Part shown: piece by piece, positions 45,389 to 55,972 of the stretch
Layout of the letters: each line of letters begins with the position of its first letter
Numbering within the stretch: position 1 is the first letter of the stretch
NCBI RefSeq assembly: GCF_004348735.1
Contig: NZ_SMKT01000005.1
Location: 51,671 to 115,670 of the forward strand
Source of the DNA: Actinomadura sp. KC06
GTDB lineage: Bacteria > Actinomycetota > Actinomycetes > Streptosporangiales > Streptosporangiaceae
Length of the DNA stretch: 64,000 nucleotides
Direction of reading: 5' to 3'
Notes under the pieces: generated by a model
The model's database searches: none
What the model saw: only the letters and a program-made list of their open reading frames with translations
What the model was told of the DNA's origin: nothing
Position numbers and translations under genes: made by a program

Positions 45389-46006
45389 GTGCGGGGACCC
45401 ACCGGGCGGCTCTCGGCGATGAGGTTCTTGGTGACCTGGGCGGTGACCGCCGCCATCGTGACGCTGCCGGGCCCGCTCGTGGGGGTGCTGTGGGCCAAGA
45501 CCATCCCCGAGGTGACATACGTAATAGTCCAGGGTGAGCCGTTGCTGGCCGAGCCGGAAGGTCAAGGCCCGATCGGCATCGACGCCCGGTTCGCCCTGAT
45601 CGCCCTTGTCGCGGGCCTCCTGTGCGGCGTCGCCGGATACCTGGCGGGCGGACGGGGCGACGACATCGCGCTGCTGCTCGGGCTGGCCGTGGGCGGCGGG
45701 GCCGCGGCCTTCCTCGCCTGGAAGACCGGCCACATGATCGGGCTTGACGACTTCCAGGACGCCGTCCGCACCGCGCGCGACGGAACCACCGTGACCGGCG
45801 TCGCCGATCTGCGCGCCAAGGGCGTCCTCGTGTTCTGGGCCCTGCCCGCGGTCGCCACCTATGGGCTGCTGGAGCTGATCCTCAGGCGGCTACCCGCGGG
45901 CGATGGCGGCGAGGCGGGCGCCGGTGAGGCGGACGAGATCGGCGGGGACGAGTTCGATCTGCAGTCCGCGCCTGCCGGCCGAGACGTAGACGGTGGCGAG
46001 CGCTGA
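45389..46006 (+). CDS. DUF2567 membrane protein
   Basis: A 205-residue protein with four membrane helices (about 12-34, 66-84, 92-109, 144-164), matching the actinobacterial DUF2567 family of unknown function. GTG 45389 has GAGGAG eight bases upstream. The last 40 residues (Gly/Glu/Asp-rich) are encoded opposite the end of the ybaK gene: the two coding regions overlap by 117 bases on opposite strands. Confidence 0.8.
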   Translation: MRGPTGRLSAMRFLVTWAVTAAIVTLPGPLVGVLWAKTIPEVTYVIVQGEPLLAEPEGQGPIGIDARFALIALVAGLLCGVAGYLAGGRGDDIALLLGLAVGGGAAAFLAWKTGHMIGLDDFQDAVRTARDGTTVTGVADLRAKGVLVFWALPAVATYGLLELILRRLPAGDGGEAGAGEADEIGGDEFDLQSAPAGRDVDGGER

Positions 46007-46381
46007 CACCGACTCGTCGATCACCGTCGGCAGCCGCTTGCGCTGCCCCAGCGGGCTGATCCCGCCGACGACGTAGCCGGTGGCGCGCTCGGCGTCGCGC
46101 GGCTCGGCCATCCGCGCCTTCTTGCCCCCGGCCGCCGCCGCGAGCGCTTTGAGGTCGAGGCTGGACGACACCGGGACGACACCGACGACGAGCCGCCCGT
46201 CGACCTCGGCGAGCAGCGTCTTGAAGATCTGGGCGTGCGGGATCCCGAGGGCGTCGGCGGCCGCCTCCCCGTAGGACTCGGCGTTCGGGTCCGGCTCGTA
46301 CGCGTGCAGCGTGAACTCGATCTTCGCGTCGGCGGCGGCGACCGTCGCCGGGGTTCCCGTGCTGCCTTTCGCCTTGCTCAT
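45890..46381 (-). CDS. ybaK: YbaK/ProX-type aminoacyl-tRNA deacylase
   Basis: A 163-residue trans-editing enzyme that hydrolyses mischarged Cys-tRNA(Pro). AQIFKTLLAEVDGRLVVGVV, the conserved Lys region SLDLKALAAAAGGKKARM and GYVVGGISPLGQRKRLPTVI are typical. It ends inside the convergent DUF2567 gene; the overlapped part encodes its conserved C-terminal strand (GLQIELVPADLVRLTGA), so here ybaK is clearly the constrained partner. Confidence 0.92.
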   Translation of the reverse strand: MSKAKGSTGTPATVAAADAKIEFTLHAYEPDPNAESYGEAAADALGIPHAQIFKTLLAEVDGRLVVGVVPVSSSLDLKALAAAAGGKKARMAEPRDAERATGYVVGGISPLGQRKRLPTVIDESVSALATVYVSAGRRGLQIELVPADLVRLTGARLAAIARG

Positions 46382-46404
46382 GGGGGCAGTCTGCCGTGCG
46401 CGGG

Positions 46405-47067
46405 TCAGTTCGCGTTGAACGACCCGTCGAGGAACTGGCCGGCGGGGATCATCGGGAGGACGTCCAGGATGCGGTTCTCCCTGATCAGCAGGTCGCGCTC
46501 GGCCTCAAGGCGCAGCGTCGCGTCGTCGCACTCCAGCAGCCGCTGCTTCTCGTGCCCGTCCAGGATGAGCGAGGCCGCGATCACGTACGACAGGGCGACC
46601 GGGTCCTCGGGCGGCTCGCCCTTCTCGAACGAGCCCGCGCCGGCGGCGGTCAGCCGGTGCCGGTACAGCCGGAACAGCCGCCGGACGCGCAGCGCGACGG
46701 GCCCGGGGTCGGCCCCCGGCTCCTCGGGGAGGAACTCCACCTCGCCCTGCAGGTAGGGGCGCGAGCGGTCCAGCTCCTTGAGCCGGAAGCGGCGGGCGCC
46801 GACCGTGACGATGTCGTACCGGCCGTCCGGGTGCGGCCGCGCGTCCCGAAGCTCGGCGACGCAGCCGATCTCCGCGAGGCGGTGCGCGGCGCCCTCGCCG
46901 ACCTCGTGGCCGAGCTCGATGCCGACGACGCCGAAGCCGCGCGGCTCGGGACGTTCCAGGAGATCGCCGATCAGGCTGAGGTAGCGGTCCTCGAACAGGT
47001 GCAGGGGAAGCACGAGGCCCGGGAACAGCACGGTGCCCAGGGGGAACAGGGCGAGCCGCTCGGTCAC
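46405..47067 (-). CDS. LON substrate-binding domain protein
   Basis: A 220-residue protein consisting of the N-terminal domain of Lon protease only (LALFPLGTVLFPGLVLPLHL, then FEDRY, later FGVVGIELG). No ATPase or protease part is present. Such stand-alone proteins are widespread and of uncertain function. GTG 47067 has GGAGAG upstream; longer forms would run into the divergent promoter region. Confidence 0.88.
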   Translation of the reverse strand: MTERLALFPLGTVLFPGLVLPLHLFEDRYLSLIGDLLERPEPRGFGVVGIELGHEVGEGAAHRLAEIGCVAELRDARPHPDGRYDIVTVGARRFRLKELDRSRPYLQGEVEFLPEEPGADPGPVALRVRRLFRLYRHRLTAAGAGSFEKGEPPEDPVALSYVIAASLILDGHEKQRLLECDDATLRLEAERDLLIRENRILDVLPMIPAGQFLDGSFNAN

Positions 47068-47184
47068 TCTCTCTCCACGGTCCTGGGCGCCGCCGGGAAA
47101 GCGCCTTCCGCGCCAGCCTACGTCCTGGTCGATGATCTTGGTAAGGGGTGATTTTTCATAGTGTGAAGCGGATGTCATCGCCGG

Positions 47185-47190
47185 TAGCGT
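47185..47190 (+). promoter_or_regulatory. -10 box of the PhzF-family gene (leaderless)
   Basis: TAGCGT ends 7 bases before ATG 47198; no Shine-Dalgarno is present. Confidence 0.5.
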
Positions 47191-47197
47191 CGGCGCC

Positions 47198-48010
47198 ATG
47201 AGGATGCTCGTCGTGGACGCCTTCGCCGACCGCCCGTTCACCGGCAACCCCGCCGGCGTGTGCCTGCTGGCCGACGCCGCCGACCCGGAGTGGATGCAGC
47301 GGGTCGCCGCCGAGATGAAGCACTCCGAGACCGCGTTCGTCCGGCCCGTCGCCGAGGGCGACGCGGATTACGAGCTCCGCTGGTTCACGCCGGTCACGGA
47401 GGTCGCGCTGTGCGGCCACGCCACGATGGCCGCCGCCCACGCGCTCTACGAGACCGGCGCGGTCGCGTCCGGCCGCCCGATCCGGTTCCGGACGCTGGAG
47501 AGCGGCGTCCTCACCGTCACCCGGGACGAGACCGGAAGGCTGTCGATGGACTTCCCGGCCTGCCCGCCCGAGCCCGCCGGCACCGTGCCGGAGGGCCTGG
47601 CCGAGGCGCTCGGCATCCCGGTGGTGGCCGTCGGACGGAACGTCCAGAACGACCTGATCGTCGACGTCGAGGACGAGTCCGCCCTCCGCCGGATCGCTCC
47701 CGACGTCCGGGCGCTCGCGGAGATCGACGCCCGCGGCGTGATCGTCACGGCCGCGGCCGAGGGGCGTGAGCACGACTTCGTGTCCCGGTTCTTCGCGCCG
47801 CGCGTCCTGCCCGGCGACGCGGAGGACCCGGTCACCGGCTCGGCCCACTGCGCCCTGGCCCCGCACTGGGCGCGGCGCCTCGGCCGCGACACGCTGACCG
47901 GGCGTCAGGCGTCGGCGCGCGGCGGGGACGTCCACGTCGCGCTGCGCGGCGACCGGGTCGTCCTGACCGGGGCGGCCGTCACCGTCCTGGACGGCGAGCT
48001 GCGCGTCTGA
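47198..48010 (+). CDS. PhzF-family isomerase/epimerase
   Basis: A 270-residue protein with two similar half domains of the diaminopimelate-epimerase fold. The N-terminal VVDAFADRPFTGNPAGVCLL, the catalytic Glu in MKHSETAFV, LCGHATMAAAHAL and DPVTGSAHCALAPHW match PhzF. Despite the name, most family members are outside phenazine clusters and no phenazine genes are near, so its substrate is unknown. Confidence 0.9.
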   Translation: MRMLVVDAFADRPFTGNPAGVCLLADAADPEWMQRVAAEMKHSETAFVRPVAEGDADYELRWFTPVTEVALCGHATMAAAHALYETGAVASGRPIRFRTLESGVLTVTRDETGRLSMDFPACPPEPAGTVPEGLAEALGIPVVAVGRNVQNDLIVDVEDESALRRIAPDVRALAEIDARGVIVTAAAEGREHDFVSRFFAPRVLPGDAEDPVTGSAHCALAPHWARRLGRDTLTGRQASARGGDVHVALRGDRVVLTGAAVTVLDGELRV

Positions 48011-48064
48011 GACACGGGGCATCTCGGCACGTGAGACGGTGCGCGAGGGGCGTGAGGCACTCCG

Positions 48065-48070
48065 TAGACT
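48065..48070 (+). promoter_or_regulatory. -10 box of the his operon (leaderless hisD)
   Basis: TAGACT ends 6 bases before the hisD GTG at 48077, which has no Shine-Dalgarno. Confidence 0.5.
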
Positions 48071-48076
48071 GGACGG

Positions 48077-49384
48077 GTGATTTCCCGTATCGACCTGCGC
48101 GGCTCGCTTCCCGGCGATCCGCGCTCCGTGCTGCCCCGCGCCGAGCTCGACGTCGAGGCCGCCCTGGACAAGGTGCGGCCCATCTGCGACGGCGTGCGCC
48201 ATCGCGGCTCGGCAGCGGTACGGGAGTACACGAAGGCGTTCGACGGGGTCGAGCTGGTGAGCACCCGCGTTCCGGTCGAGACCGTCCACCGGGCGCTCGC
48301 CGAGCTCGACCCGGCCGTCCGGGACGCGCTGGAGGAGAGCATCCGGCGGGCGCGCCTCGTCCACCGCGATCAGCGGCGCACCGACGTGACCACGCAGGTC
48401 GTGCCGGGCGGGACCGTCACCGAGCGCTGGATCCCGGTCGGGCGCGTCGGCCTGTACGTGCCGGGCGGGCGGGCCGTGTACCCGTCCAGCGTGGTCATGA
48501 ACGTCGTCCCAGCCCAGGAGGCGGGCGTCGAGTCCCTCGCCGTCACCTCGCCGCCGCAGCGCGAGTTCGGCGGCCTGCCGCACCCGTCGATCCTGGCGGC
48601 GTGCGCGCTGCTCCGCGTGGACGAGGTGCATGCGGCGGGCGGTGCGCAGGCGATCGCGATGTTCGCCTACGGCACCGACGAGTGCCCCCGCGCCGACCTG
48701 GTCACCGGGCCCGGCAACGTGTATGTCGCCGCCGCGAAGCGGCTGCTCAAGGGCGTGATCGGCATCGACGCCGAGGCCGGCCCGACCGAGATCGCGATCC
48801 TCGCCGACGCGACCGCGGACCCGGTGGACGTCGCCGCCGACCTGATCAGCCAGGCCGAGCACGACACGCTCGCCGCGGCCGTCCTGGTCACCGACTCGGT
48901 GCGGCTGGCCGACGAGGTGGAGACCGAGCTGAAGGCGCAGGTCGCCCGCACCCGGCACACCGAGCGGATCACCGAGGCGCTCGCCGGGCGGCAGTCCGGG
49001 ATCGTCCTGGTCGACGACGTCGAGGACGGCTTGAAGGTCGTGGACGCCTACGCCGCCGAGCACCTGGAGATCCACACCGCGGACGCGTCCGCCGTCGCGG
49101 CCCGCGTCCGCAACGCCGGAGCGATCTTCGTGGGACGGCACGCGCCGGTCTCGCTCGGCGACTACCTGGCCGGGTCCAACCACGTCCTTCCGACCGGGGG
49201 GTGCGCGTGCCACTCGTCCGGGCTGTCGGTCCAGTCGTTCCTGCGCGGCGTCCACGTCGTCGAGTACGACCGTGACGCGCTCGCCGAGGCCACCGGACGG
49301 GTGGTCGCCCTCGCCGAGGCCGAGGACCTGCCCGCCCACGGCGCCGCTCTGAAGGCGCGTTTCGGCTGGGAGGTCCCGTCGTGA
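48077..49384 (+). CDS. hisD: Histidinol dehydrogenase
   Basis: A 435-residue Zn-dependent enzyme oxidising histidinol to histidine in two NAD steps. Signatures are [36 protein letters not shown], the zinc-site [11 protein letters not shown] and [11 protein letters not shown]. It is the first gene of the operon, and its stop overlaps hisC (GTGA). Confidence 0.97.
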   Translation: MISRIDLRGSLPGDPRSVLPRAELDVEAALDKVRPICDGVRHRGSAAVREYTKAFDGVELVSTRVPVETVHRALAELDPAVRDALEESIRRARLVHRDQRRTDVTTQVVPGGTVTERWIPVGRVGLYVPGGRAVYPSSVVMNVVPAQEAGVESLAVTSPPQREFGGLPHPSILAACALLRVDEVHAAGGAQAIAMFAYGTDECPRADLVTGPGNVYVAAAKRLLKGVIGIDAEAGPTEIAILADATADPVDVAADLISQAEHDTLAAAVLVTDSVRLADEVETELKAQVARTRHTERITEALAGRQSGIVLVDDVEDGLKVVDAYAAEHLEIHTADASAVAARVRNAGAIFVGRHAPVSLGDYLAGSNHVLPTGGCACHSSGLSVQSFLRGVHVVEYDRDALAEATGRVVALAEAEDLPAHGAALKARFGWEVPS

Positions 49385-50481
49385 CCTCGCTCGGCGATTT
49401 GCCGCTCCGCGACGACCTGCGCGGCCGCGAACCCTACGGCGCGCCGCAGCTGGACGTCCCGTACGCGCTGAACACCAACGAGAACCCGTACCCGCCGTCC
49501 GAGCGGCTCGTGAAGGCCATCGGCGAGGCGGTCATGGACGTCGCCGGCACCCTGAACCGCTATCCCGACCGGGACGCCGTCGCGCTCCGCGAGGACCTCG
49601 CCGCGTTCCTGAACGCCGACACCCCAGGCGTCGGTCTGACCACGAGCCAGGTGTGGGCGGCGAACGGCTCCAACGAGATCATCCAGCAGATCCTGCAGGC
49701 GTTCGGCGGGACGGGCCGCACCGCGCTCGGCTTCGAGCCGTCCTACTCGATGCACCCGATCATCACCGGGGTGTCCGGGACGCGCTGGGTGAACGCCTTC
49801 CGCGACGAGGACTTCGGCATCGACCCCGCCCGCGCGATCGCGGCCGTCGAGGAGCACCGTCCCGACATCGTGTTCCTGACCTCGCCGAACAACCCGACCG
49901 GCACCGCGCTGCCGCTGGCGGCGATCGAGGCGGTGCTGGACGTCGCGCCCGGCATGGTCGTCGTGGACGAGGCCTACGCCGAGTTCCGCCGCAAGGAGAC
50001 GCCGTCCGCGCTGACGCTGCTGGACGGCCGCCCGCGCCTGATCGTCACCCGGACGATGTCCAAGGCGTTCGCCATGGCCGGGGCCCGGCTCGGCTACCTC
50101 GCCGCCGCCCCCGCCGTGGTCGAGGCGCTGCTGCTCGTCCGGCTGCCGTACCACCTGTCGGCCGTCACCCAGGCCGTCGCGCGCACCGCCCTCGCCCATG
50201 GTGAGGAGCTGCTCGGCGGCGTCGAGGCGTTGCGCCGCGAACGCGACGACCTCGTAGCCTGGCTGCGGGCCGAGGGGTTCCGGGTGGCCGACTCCGACGC
50301 CAACTTCGTCCTGTTCGGGACGTTCCCCGACCGCCGCAAGGTCTGGGACGCGCTGCTGGAGCGCGGCGTGCTGATCCGGGAGGTGGGGCCGCCCGAGTGG
50401 CTGCGGGTCAGCGTCGGCACCCCGGCGGAGACGGCCGCCTTCCGCACCGCATTGAGAGAAGCCTTGAAGGAGAGTCTGTGA
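49381..50481 (+). CDS. hisC: Histidinol-phosphate aminotransferase
   Basis: A 366-residue fold-type I PLP enzyme. The PLP lysine is in [29 protein letters not shown] at the N terminus and [14 protein letters not shown] are typical of HisC, and RVSVGTPAE near the end contains the phosphate-binding Arg. It overlaps both hisD and hisB by 4 bases. Confidence 0.96.
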   Translation: MTSLGDLPLRDDLRGREPYGAPQLDVPYALNTNENPYPPSERLVKAIGEAVMDVAGTLNRYPDRDAVALREDLAAFLNADTPGVGLTTSQVWAANGSNEIIQQILQAFGGTGRTALGFEPSYSMHPIITGVSGTRWVNAFRDEDFGIDPARAIAAVEEHRPDIVFLTSPNNPTGTALPLAAIEAVLDVAPGMVVVDEAYAEFRRKETPSALTLLDGRPRLIVTRTMSKAFAMAGARLGYLAAAPAVVEALLLVRLPYHLSAVTQAVARTALAHGEELLGGVEALRRERDDLVAWLRAEGFRVADSDANFVLFGTFPDRRKVWDALLERGVLIREVGPPEWLRVSVGTPAETAAFRTALREALKESL

Positions 50482-51071
50482 CGCGCAAGGGACGAGTCGA
50501 ACGCGGGACCGGCGAGACGCAGGTCCTCGTCGAGATCGACCTGGACGGCACCGGGCAGGTCGACGTGGCGACCGGCGTGGGGTTCTTCGACCACATGCTG
50601 GCCCAGCTCGGCAAGCACGGGTCGTTCGACCTGACCGTCAAGACCACCGGCGACCTGCACATCGACAGCCACCACACGATCGAGGACACCGCGATCGCGC
50701 TCGGTCAGGCGTTCCGCGAGGCGCTGGGCGACAAGTCCGGCATCCATCGGTTCGCGGACGCGTCCGTCCCGCTGGACGAGGCGCTCGCGCAGGTCACCGT
50801 GGACGTCTCCGGCCGCCCCTACCTGGTGCACGTCGAGCCGGACGGCATGGCCCCCATGATCGGCCCCGAGTACGACACCACGATGACCCGGCACATCTTC
50901 GAGTCGTTCGTGTCGAACGCCCGGATCGCGCTGCACGTCCACGTCCCGTACGGGCGGAACGCGCACCACATCGTGGAGGCGCAGTTCAAGGCCCTCGCCC
51001 GCGCGCTGCGCGACGCCGTGGCGCTCGACCCGAAGGTGCACGGCATCCCGTCCACGAAGGGGGCGCTGTAG
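50478..51071 (+). CDS. hisB: Imidazoleglycerol-phosphate dehydratase
   Basis: A 197-residue monofunctional HisB that dehydrates imidazoleglycerol phosphate. The two manganese-binding histidine motifs are [14 protein letters not shown] and [36 protein letters not shown] is also conserved. GTG 50478 overlaps the hisC stop, with AGGAG upstream. Confidence 0.97.
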   Translation: MTRKGRVERGTGETQVLVEIDLDGTGQVDVATGVGFFDHMLAQLGKHGSFDLTVKTTGDLHIDSHHTIEDTAIALGQAFREALGDKSGIHRFADASVPLDEALAQVTVDVSGRPYLVHVEPDGMAPMIGPEYDTTMTRHIFESFVSNARIALHVHVPYGRNAHHIVEAQFKALARALRDAVALDPKVHGIPSTKGAL

Positions 51072-51073
51072 CC

Positions 51074-51244
51074 GTGGACATCGGCGACCTGCACTTCACC
51101 TACGGCAACGTCGCGGTCTTCGCGGTGGCGCTGTTCCTGCTGGCGGGCGTGTACAGCTTCGTCAAGCAGGGGCTGAAGATCGCCGCGCTGATCGTGCTCG
51201 TCCTCGCCGCGCTCGCCTTCACCGGAGGCGTGATGTGGCTGTGA
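51074..51244 (+). CDS. Small two-helix membrane protein in the his operon
   Basis: A 56-residue reading frame starting at GTG 51074, two bases after the hisB stop and ending 10 bases inside hisH. It encodes [20 protein letters not shown] and then a second hydrophobic segment ([15 protein letters not shown]), so two membrane helices are predicted. Tight packing and the hisH ribosome binding site inside its 3' end support a real gene. I do not know a function; a similar small membrane gene at this place would be expected in relatives if it is real. Confidence 0.65.
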   Translation: MDIGDLHFTYGNVAVFAVALFLLAGVYSFVKQGLKIAALIVLVLAALAFTGGVMWL

Positions 51245-51876
51245 GCAGGATCGTCATCCTCGACTACGGCTCGGGGAACCTGCGCTCCGCCGAGCGCGCC
51301 GTCGCCCGCGCGGGCGCCGACGTGACCGTCACCGCCGACTGGGACGCCGCGCTCGCCGCCGACGGCCTCGTCGTGCCCGGCGTCGGCGCGTTCGCGGCGT
51401 GCATGGCGGGGCTGCGCTCGGTGCGCGGCGATCAGATCATCGGCCGCCGCCTGGCCGGGGGACGTCCCGTCCTCGGGATCTGCGTCGGCATGCAGATCCT
51501 GTTCACCAAGGGCATCGAGCACGGCGTCACCACCGAGGGCTGCGACGAGTGGCCGGGCACGGTCGACCGGCTCGACGCGCCGGTCGTCCCGCACATGGGC
51601 TGGAACACCGTCGACGTCCCCGAGGGCTCGGTGCTCTTCCGCGGGCTGGAGGACGCGCGGTTCTACTTCGTCCACTCCTACGCGGCCCGCAGTTGGGACC
51701 TGGAGCCCGACCCGACCGGCGTCATCGCGCCGCCGCTGGTCACATGGGCCGAGCACGGCGACCGGTTCGTCGCCGCCGTCGAGAACGGCCCGCTGTGCGC
51801 CGCCCAGTTCCACCCGGAGAAGTCCGGCGACGCGGGCGCCGAACTCCTGCGCAACTGGCTGGCCACCCTCGGCTGA
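51235..51876 (+). CDS. hisH: Imidazole glycerol phosphate synthase, glutaminase subunit
   Basis: A 213-residue class I glutamine amidotransferase. The nucleophile Cys is in [11 protein letters not shown], the His/Glu pair in [13 protein letters not shown], and [13 protein letters not shown] is the family N terminus. HisH feeds ammonia to HisF. GTG 51235 has GGAGG (51224-51228) six bases upstream; GTG 51241 is a close alternative. Confidence 0.96.
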   Translation: MAVSRIVILDYGSGNLRSAERAVARAGADVTVTADWDAALAADGLVVPGVGAFAACMAGLRSVRGDQIIGRRLAGGRPVLGICVGMQILFTKGIEHGVTTEGCDEWPGTVDRLDAPVVPHMGWNTVDVPEGSVLFRGLEDARFYFVHSYAARSWDLEPDPTGVIAPPLVTWAEHGDRFVAAVENGPLCAAQFHPEKSGDAGAELLRNWLATLG

Positions 51877-51899
51877 GCATTCCCTTCCATCTGCCTCGA

Positions 51900-51905
51900 T
51901 AGGGT
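51900..51905 (+). promoter_or_regulatory. Internal -10 box before priA (leaderless)
   Basis: TAGGGT ends 6 bases before ATG 51912 in the 35-base hisH-priA gap, suggesting a second transcript for priA-hisF. Confidence 0.4.
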
Positions 51906-51911
51906 TTCCGC

Positions 51912-52627
51912 ATGTCCTTGACGCTCCTTCCCGCCGTCGACGTCGCAGGCGGCCAGGCCGTCCGCCTGGTCCAGGGCGAGGCCGGCACCGAGACCTCCTA
52001 CGGATCGCCGCTGGAGGCGGCGCTCGCATGGCAGCGCGCGGGCGCGGAGTGGATCCATCTGGTCGACCTGGACGCCGCGTTCGGGCGCGGGTCCAACCGG
52101 GCGCTGCTCGCCGAGGTCACCGGGCGGCTGGACGTGAAGGTCGAGCTGTCAGGCGGCATCCGCGACGACGCCTCCCTGGACGCCGCCCTCGCCACCGGCT
52201 GCGCCCGCGTCAACATCGGCACCGCCGCGCTGGAGGACCCCGCCTGGTGCCGGAAGATCATCGCCTCGCACGGCGACCGGATCGCGGTCGGCCTCGACGT
52301 GCGCGGCACCACGCTCGCCGCCCGCGGCTGGACGCGAGAGGGCGGCGACCTGTGGGAGGTCCTCGCCCGGCTGGAGGACGACGGCTGCCCCCGCTACGTC
52401 GTCACCGACGTCACCAAGGACGGCACGCTCCGCGGCCCCAACACCGGGCTGCTCCGCGAGGTCTGCTCCCGGACGGACAAGCCGGTGATCGCGTCCGGCG
52501 GCGTCTCGTCCCTGGACGATCTGCGCGCCCTCGCCGGGCTCGTCGGCGACGGCGTCGAGGGCGCGATCGTCGGGAAGGCCCTGTACGCGCAGGCGTTCAC
52601 GCTGGAAGAGGCCCTGGAGGCCGTGAA

Positions 52628-52631
<4 letters not shown>
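51912..52631 (+). CDS. priA: Phosphoribosyl isomerase (PriA/HisA)
   Basis: A 239-residue TIM barrel. [48 protein letters not shown] and [12 protein letters not shown] match PriA. In actinobacteria PriA isomerises both ProFAR (His) and PRA (Trp) because trpF is usually absent; dual activity here is inferred from the family. It overlaps hisF by 4 bases. Confidence 0.95.
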
Positions 52632-53389
<758 letters not shown>

Positions 53390-53396
53390 GCAGCGG

Positions 53397-55118
53397 CTAG
53401 GCGTCCTCCTCGCCCGGGGCGGGGACGGTCGCCTCCGCGGACCTTTCCACGATCGGAAGGATGATCGCGGACGGATGGTCCGGGTCGTGGAAGACCTCCT
53501 GGTGGGCCGTGACCATCCGGGTCGCGGTGGCGAGGGGCTCACCGGTGCCGGGGTTCGCGGCGACCTTCGGGTGGGCGCCGCTGGTGACGTGGACGCGGAC
53601 GCGGTGCCCGCGCGCGAACCGGTGCCCGGTCGGCCACAGGTCGACGCCGATGCGGCGGACGCCGTCCGTCCCCACGGGCTTCTCCGCGGCGGCGGGCAGG
53701 CGCAGGCCGCCCTCGCAGACGTTGCGGGACGTCCCGTCCGGCGCGACGTCGCAGAGCCGGACGACGAAGTCGGTGTGCTCCCGGTCGGACCGGACGAACA
53801 GGTCAGCGCCGACCGGGCCGATCACGTCCAGGTCGTCGGCGAGGGCGGGCGAGGTGAAGACCAGCACGTCGGGGCGCCGCTCCAGCGGCCGGTTGTCGAC
53901 CGGGCGGGAGCTGCCGAGCACGGTCGGCCCGCCGAGCGCGGGCGTCGGGCGGGCCGGGTCGAAGCGGTAGGTGCTCGCGGGGGCGTCCTGCGGGCCGTCC
54001 TCGCCGAGGCCGCCGCCCGCGTGCAGGTGCCAGGCCGCCTGGCGCGTCCCGGGCGGGGGCCAGTCGCGGTAGTGCCGCCATTCGCGGGCGCCGGTGACGT
54101 AGACGCGGACGGGGTCGCGGCGCAGCCCGGACGTGTCGCCGAGCAGGTGCGCGCGGAACCAGGCGAGGGACTCGCGGACCGTCACCAGGCCGTGGCGGGG
54201 GTCGGTGTGCCACCAGGGCCCGATGGTCAGGTACGGGGTCTGCCCGGCGGCGCGCAGCGCGAGGTAGTCCTTGATCTGCCAGGGCAGGAACACGTCGTAC
54301 CAGCCGCCGAGGAGGGTGACGGGCGCGGTGACGTCCCCGACCGTGCCGCTGAAGTCGCGGTCGTCCCAGTACCCGTTCTCGCCCGTGTGGCCGGCGAGGA
54401 GGTCCTGGTAGAAGCGCATCGGCCGGCCGCCGGCGAGGACGTCCAGCTCGGACAGCGGGTGGCCGGACCGCGCGGCGCGGACGGCGCGGCGCCGGGACGT
54501 CAGCGGCGCGGTCAGCATGCCGAGCGGCCGCCGCTGCCGGTGCGTCAGGTCCGTCCAGGTGAGCGCGGACTCCAGCGCGAACGACCCGCCCACGTAGGCG
54601 GCGTCCCGGAACGACGACGCGGTGATCTGCAGCGACATCGCCTTCAGCTCGGGGCCTGCTTCCGCCGCGATCGCCCACGCCGAGTAGCCGAGGTAGCTGG
54701 GCCCGAAGGCGCCGAACGTGCCGTGGAACCAGGGCTGGCGCTTCAGCCATGCGACGGTCGCCAGCCCGTCGTCGCGTTCACGGCCGAGCGGGTCGAACTC
54801 GCCGCCGGACCCGGAGGTCCCGCGCGCGCTCTGCACCACCAGCTGGAAACCGAACGGGACGAACAGCAGCCCGTTGGCCAGGGCGGCCGGGCCTCGCCGC
54901 CCGTAGGGGGTCCGCACGAGGATCGTGGGCGGGCGCTCGACCCCGGACGGGACGTACCGGTCGGCGAGCAGCGTCACGCCGTCCGGCATGGTCACCGGCA
55001 GGTCGCGCTGGACGGTGTACCGGGCCAGCCCGTGGGGGAGGCCGCGGGGGAGGGGGAGCTTGATCGGCGGTGCGGGCAGCCGGTCCCAGGAAGCGGTCAG
55101 TCGGTCCCAGGGAGCCAT
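53397..55118 (-). CDS. CocE/NonD-family hydrolase (X-Pro dipeptidyl-peptidase-like)
   Basis: A 573-residue alpha/beta hydrolase. VTMPDGVTLLADRYVP opens the domain, Ser141 in FGPSYLGYSAW is the nucleophile, Asp is in LLGGWYDVFLP and His in WWHTDPRHGLV. A C-terminal jelly-roll (PepX_C) ends the protein. Substrates in this family include esters and X-Pro peptides; the one here is unknown. No signal peptide is evident. ATG 55118 has GGAGG upstream. Confidence 0.88.
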   Translation of the reverse strand: MAPWDRLTASWDRLPAPPIKLPLPRGLPHGLARYTVQRDLPVTMPDGVTLLADRYVPSGVERPPTILVRTPYGRRGPAALANGLLFVPFGFQLVVQSARGTSGSGGEFDPLGRERDDGLATVAWLKRQPWFHGTFGAFGPSYLGYSAWAIAAEAGPELKAMSLQITASSFRDAAYVGGSFALESALTWTDLTHRQRRPLGMLTAPLTSRRRAVRAARSGHPLSELDVLAGGRPMRFYQDLLAGHTGENGYWDDRDFSGTVGDVTAPVTLLGGWYDVFLPWQIKDYLALRAAGQTPYLTIGPWWHTDPRHGLVTVRESLAWFRAHLLGDTSGLRRDPVRVYVTGAREWRHYRDWPPPGTRQAAWHLHAGGGLGEDGPQDAPASTYRFDPARPTPALGGPTVLGSSRPVDNRPLERRPDVLVFTSPALADDLDVIGPVGADLFVRSDREHTDFVVRLCDVAPDGTSRNVCEGGLRLPAAAEKPVGTDGVRRIGVDLWPTGHRFARGHRVRVHVTSGAHPKVAANPGTGEPLATATRMVTAHQEVFHDPDHPSAIILPIVERSAEATVPAPGEEDA

Positions 55119-55296
55119 GCCGCCTCCGTCTCCGCCGTGTTCGCTACTCCCTAGTAAGGTAACCGCTCCCGCGGCCTGCAATCGCCGGGGCGCCCGCCGG
55201 GCACCCACCTAGGGGCCCGCCGGGGCGTCGCTGGCGGATCGTGGGGTTTGTCTGGAATGGTGGCGTTCTGCACAGCCGGCTCCGCAGGGGGGACAC

Positions 55297-55941
55297 ATGT
55301 GGCCCGGGTCGAACCCGCCGATGGGCCCGCCGCCCATGGGGCAGGGCCCGCCGGGCGGGCCGGGGCCGTCGTGGGGTCCCGCGCCGCCGCTCAGGCCGTC
55401 CGCCGGCTGGTACGCCCTGCCGATCATCCTGGTCGTGGTGGCCGCCATCGGATTCTTCACGATGGTCGCGTTCCTCTGGGACGACTCAGAGGCCGCGAAC
55501 GGACCGTCTGCGTCCGGTGACCCTGCGTCCGGGGTGACGATCGAGCTGTCGCGGGGGTACGGCTACTTCCTGTACGTCCGCACCGGCGGAGCGTCGCCGT
55601 TCGCGTGCTCGGTCGAGGTCGGCGACCGGTCGGGGCCGATCCAGCTGACGCGGAAGAACTCCTGGAGCGCCTCCGAGCACCGGTCGTACCGCTACACGGC
55701 CTCGTTCGAGGCGCCCGTCTCCGGGACGGCCCTGCTCACCTGCCGCGGCACCGACGGGCCCATCCTGGTGACGCCGGACGACACCGTCCACGGGTACCTC
55801 GGCCTCGCCTTCCTGGCCGCGCTGGGGGTCGGGGTGATCGCGGCGATCGCGTTCACCGTCACCCTCGTCCGGCGCGGCGGCGCCAAACGCCGGGCCGCCG
55901 CTGCCGCCTTCCCCGCCGACAAGCCCCCGTACGGCTACTGA
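55297..55941 (+). CDS. Membrane protein of unknown function with Pro/Gly-rich N terminus
   Basis: A 214-residue protein I do not recognise. Residues 1-36 are Pro/Gly-rich and cytoplasmic. Membrane helices at about 38-60 and 168-190 enclose an extracytoplasmic domain with two cysteines that could form a disulfide, and the short tail is basic. ATG 55297 has a G-rich site (AGGGGGG) upstream. Confidence 0.7.
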   Translation: MWPGSNPPMGPPPMGQGPPGGPGPSWGPAPPLRPSAGWYALPIILVVVAAIGFFTMVAFLWDDSEAANGPSASGDPASGVTIELSRGYGYFLYVRTGGASPFACSVEVGDRSGPIQLTRKNSWSASEHRSYRYTASFEAPVSGTALLTCRGTDGPILVTPDDTVHGYLGLAFLAALGVGVIAAIAFTVTLVRRGGAKRRAAAAAFPADKPPYGY

Positions 55942-55972
55942 CCGACCCCGGCGATCATGCGAGTGAGGCGAG

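Noticed and set aside
47198..48010. Phenazine biosynthesis locus
   Set aside because: A lone PhzF-family protein with no other phenazine genes; the family is functionally broad.
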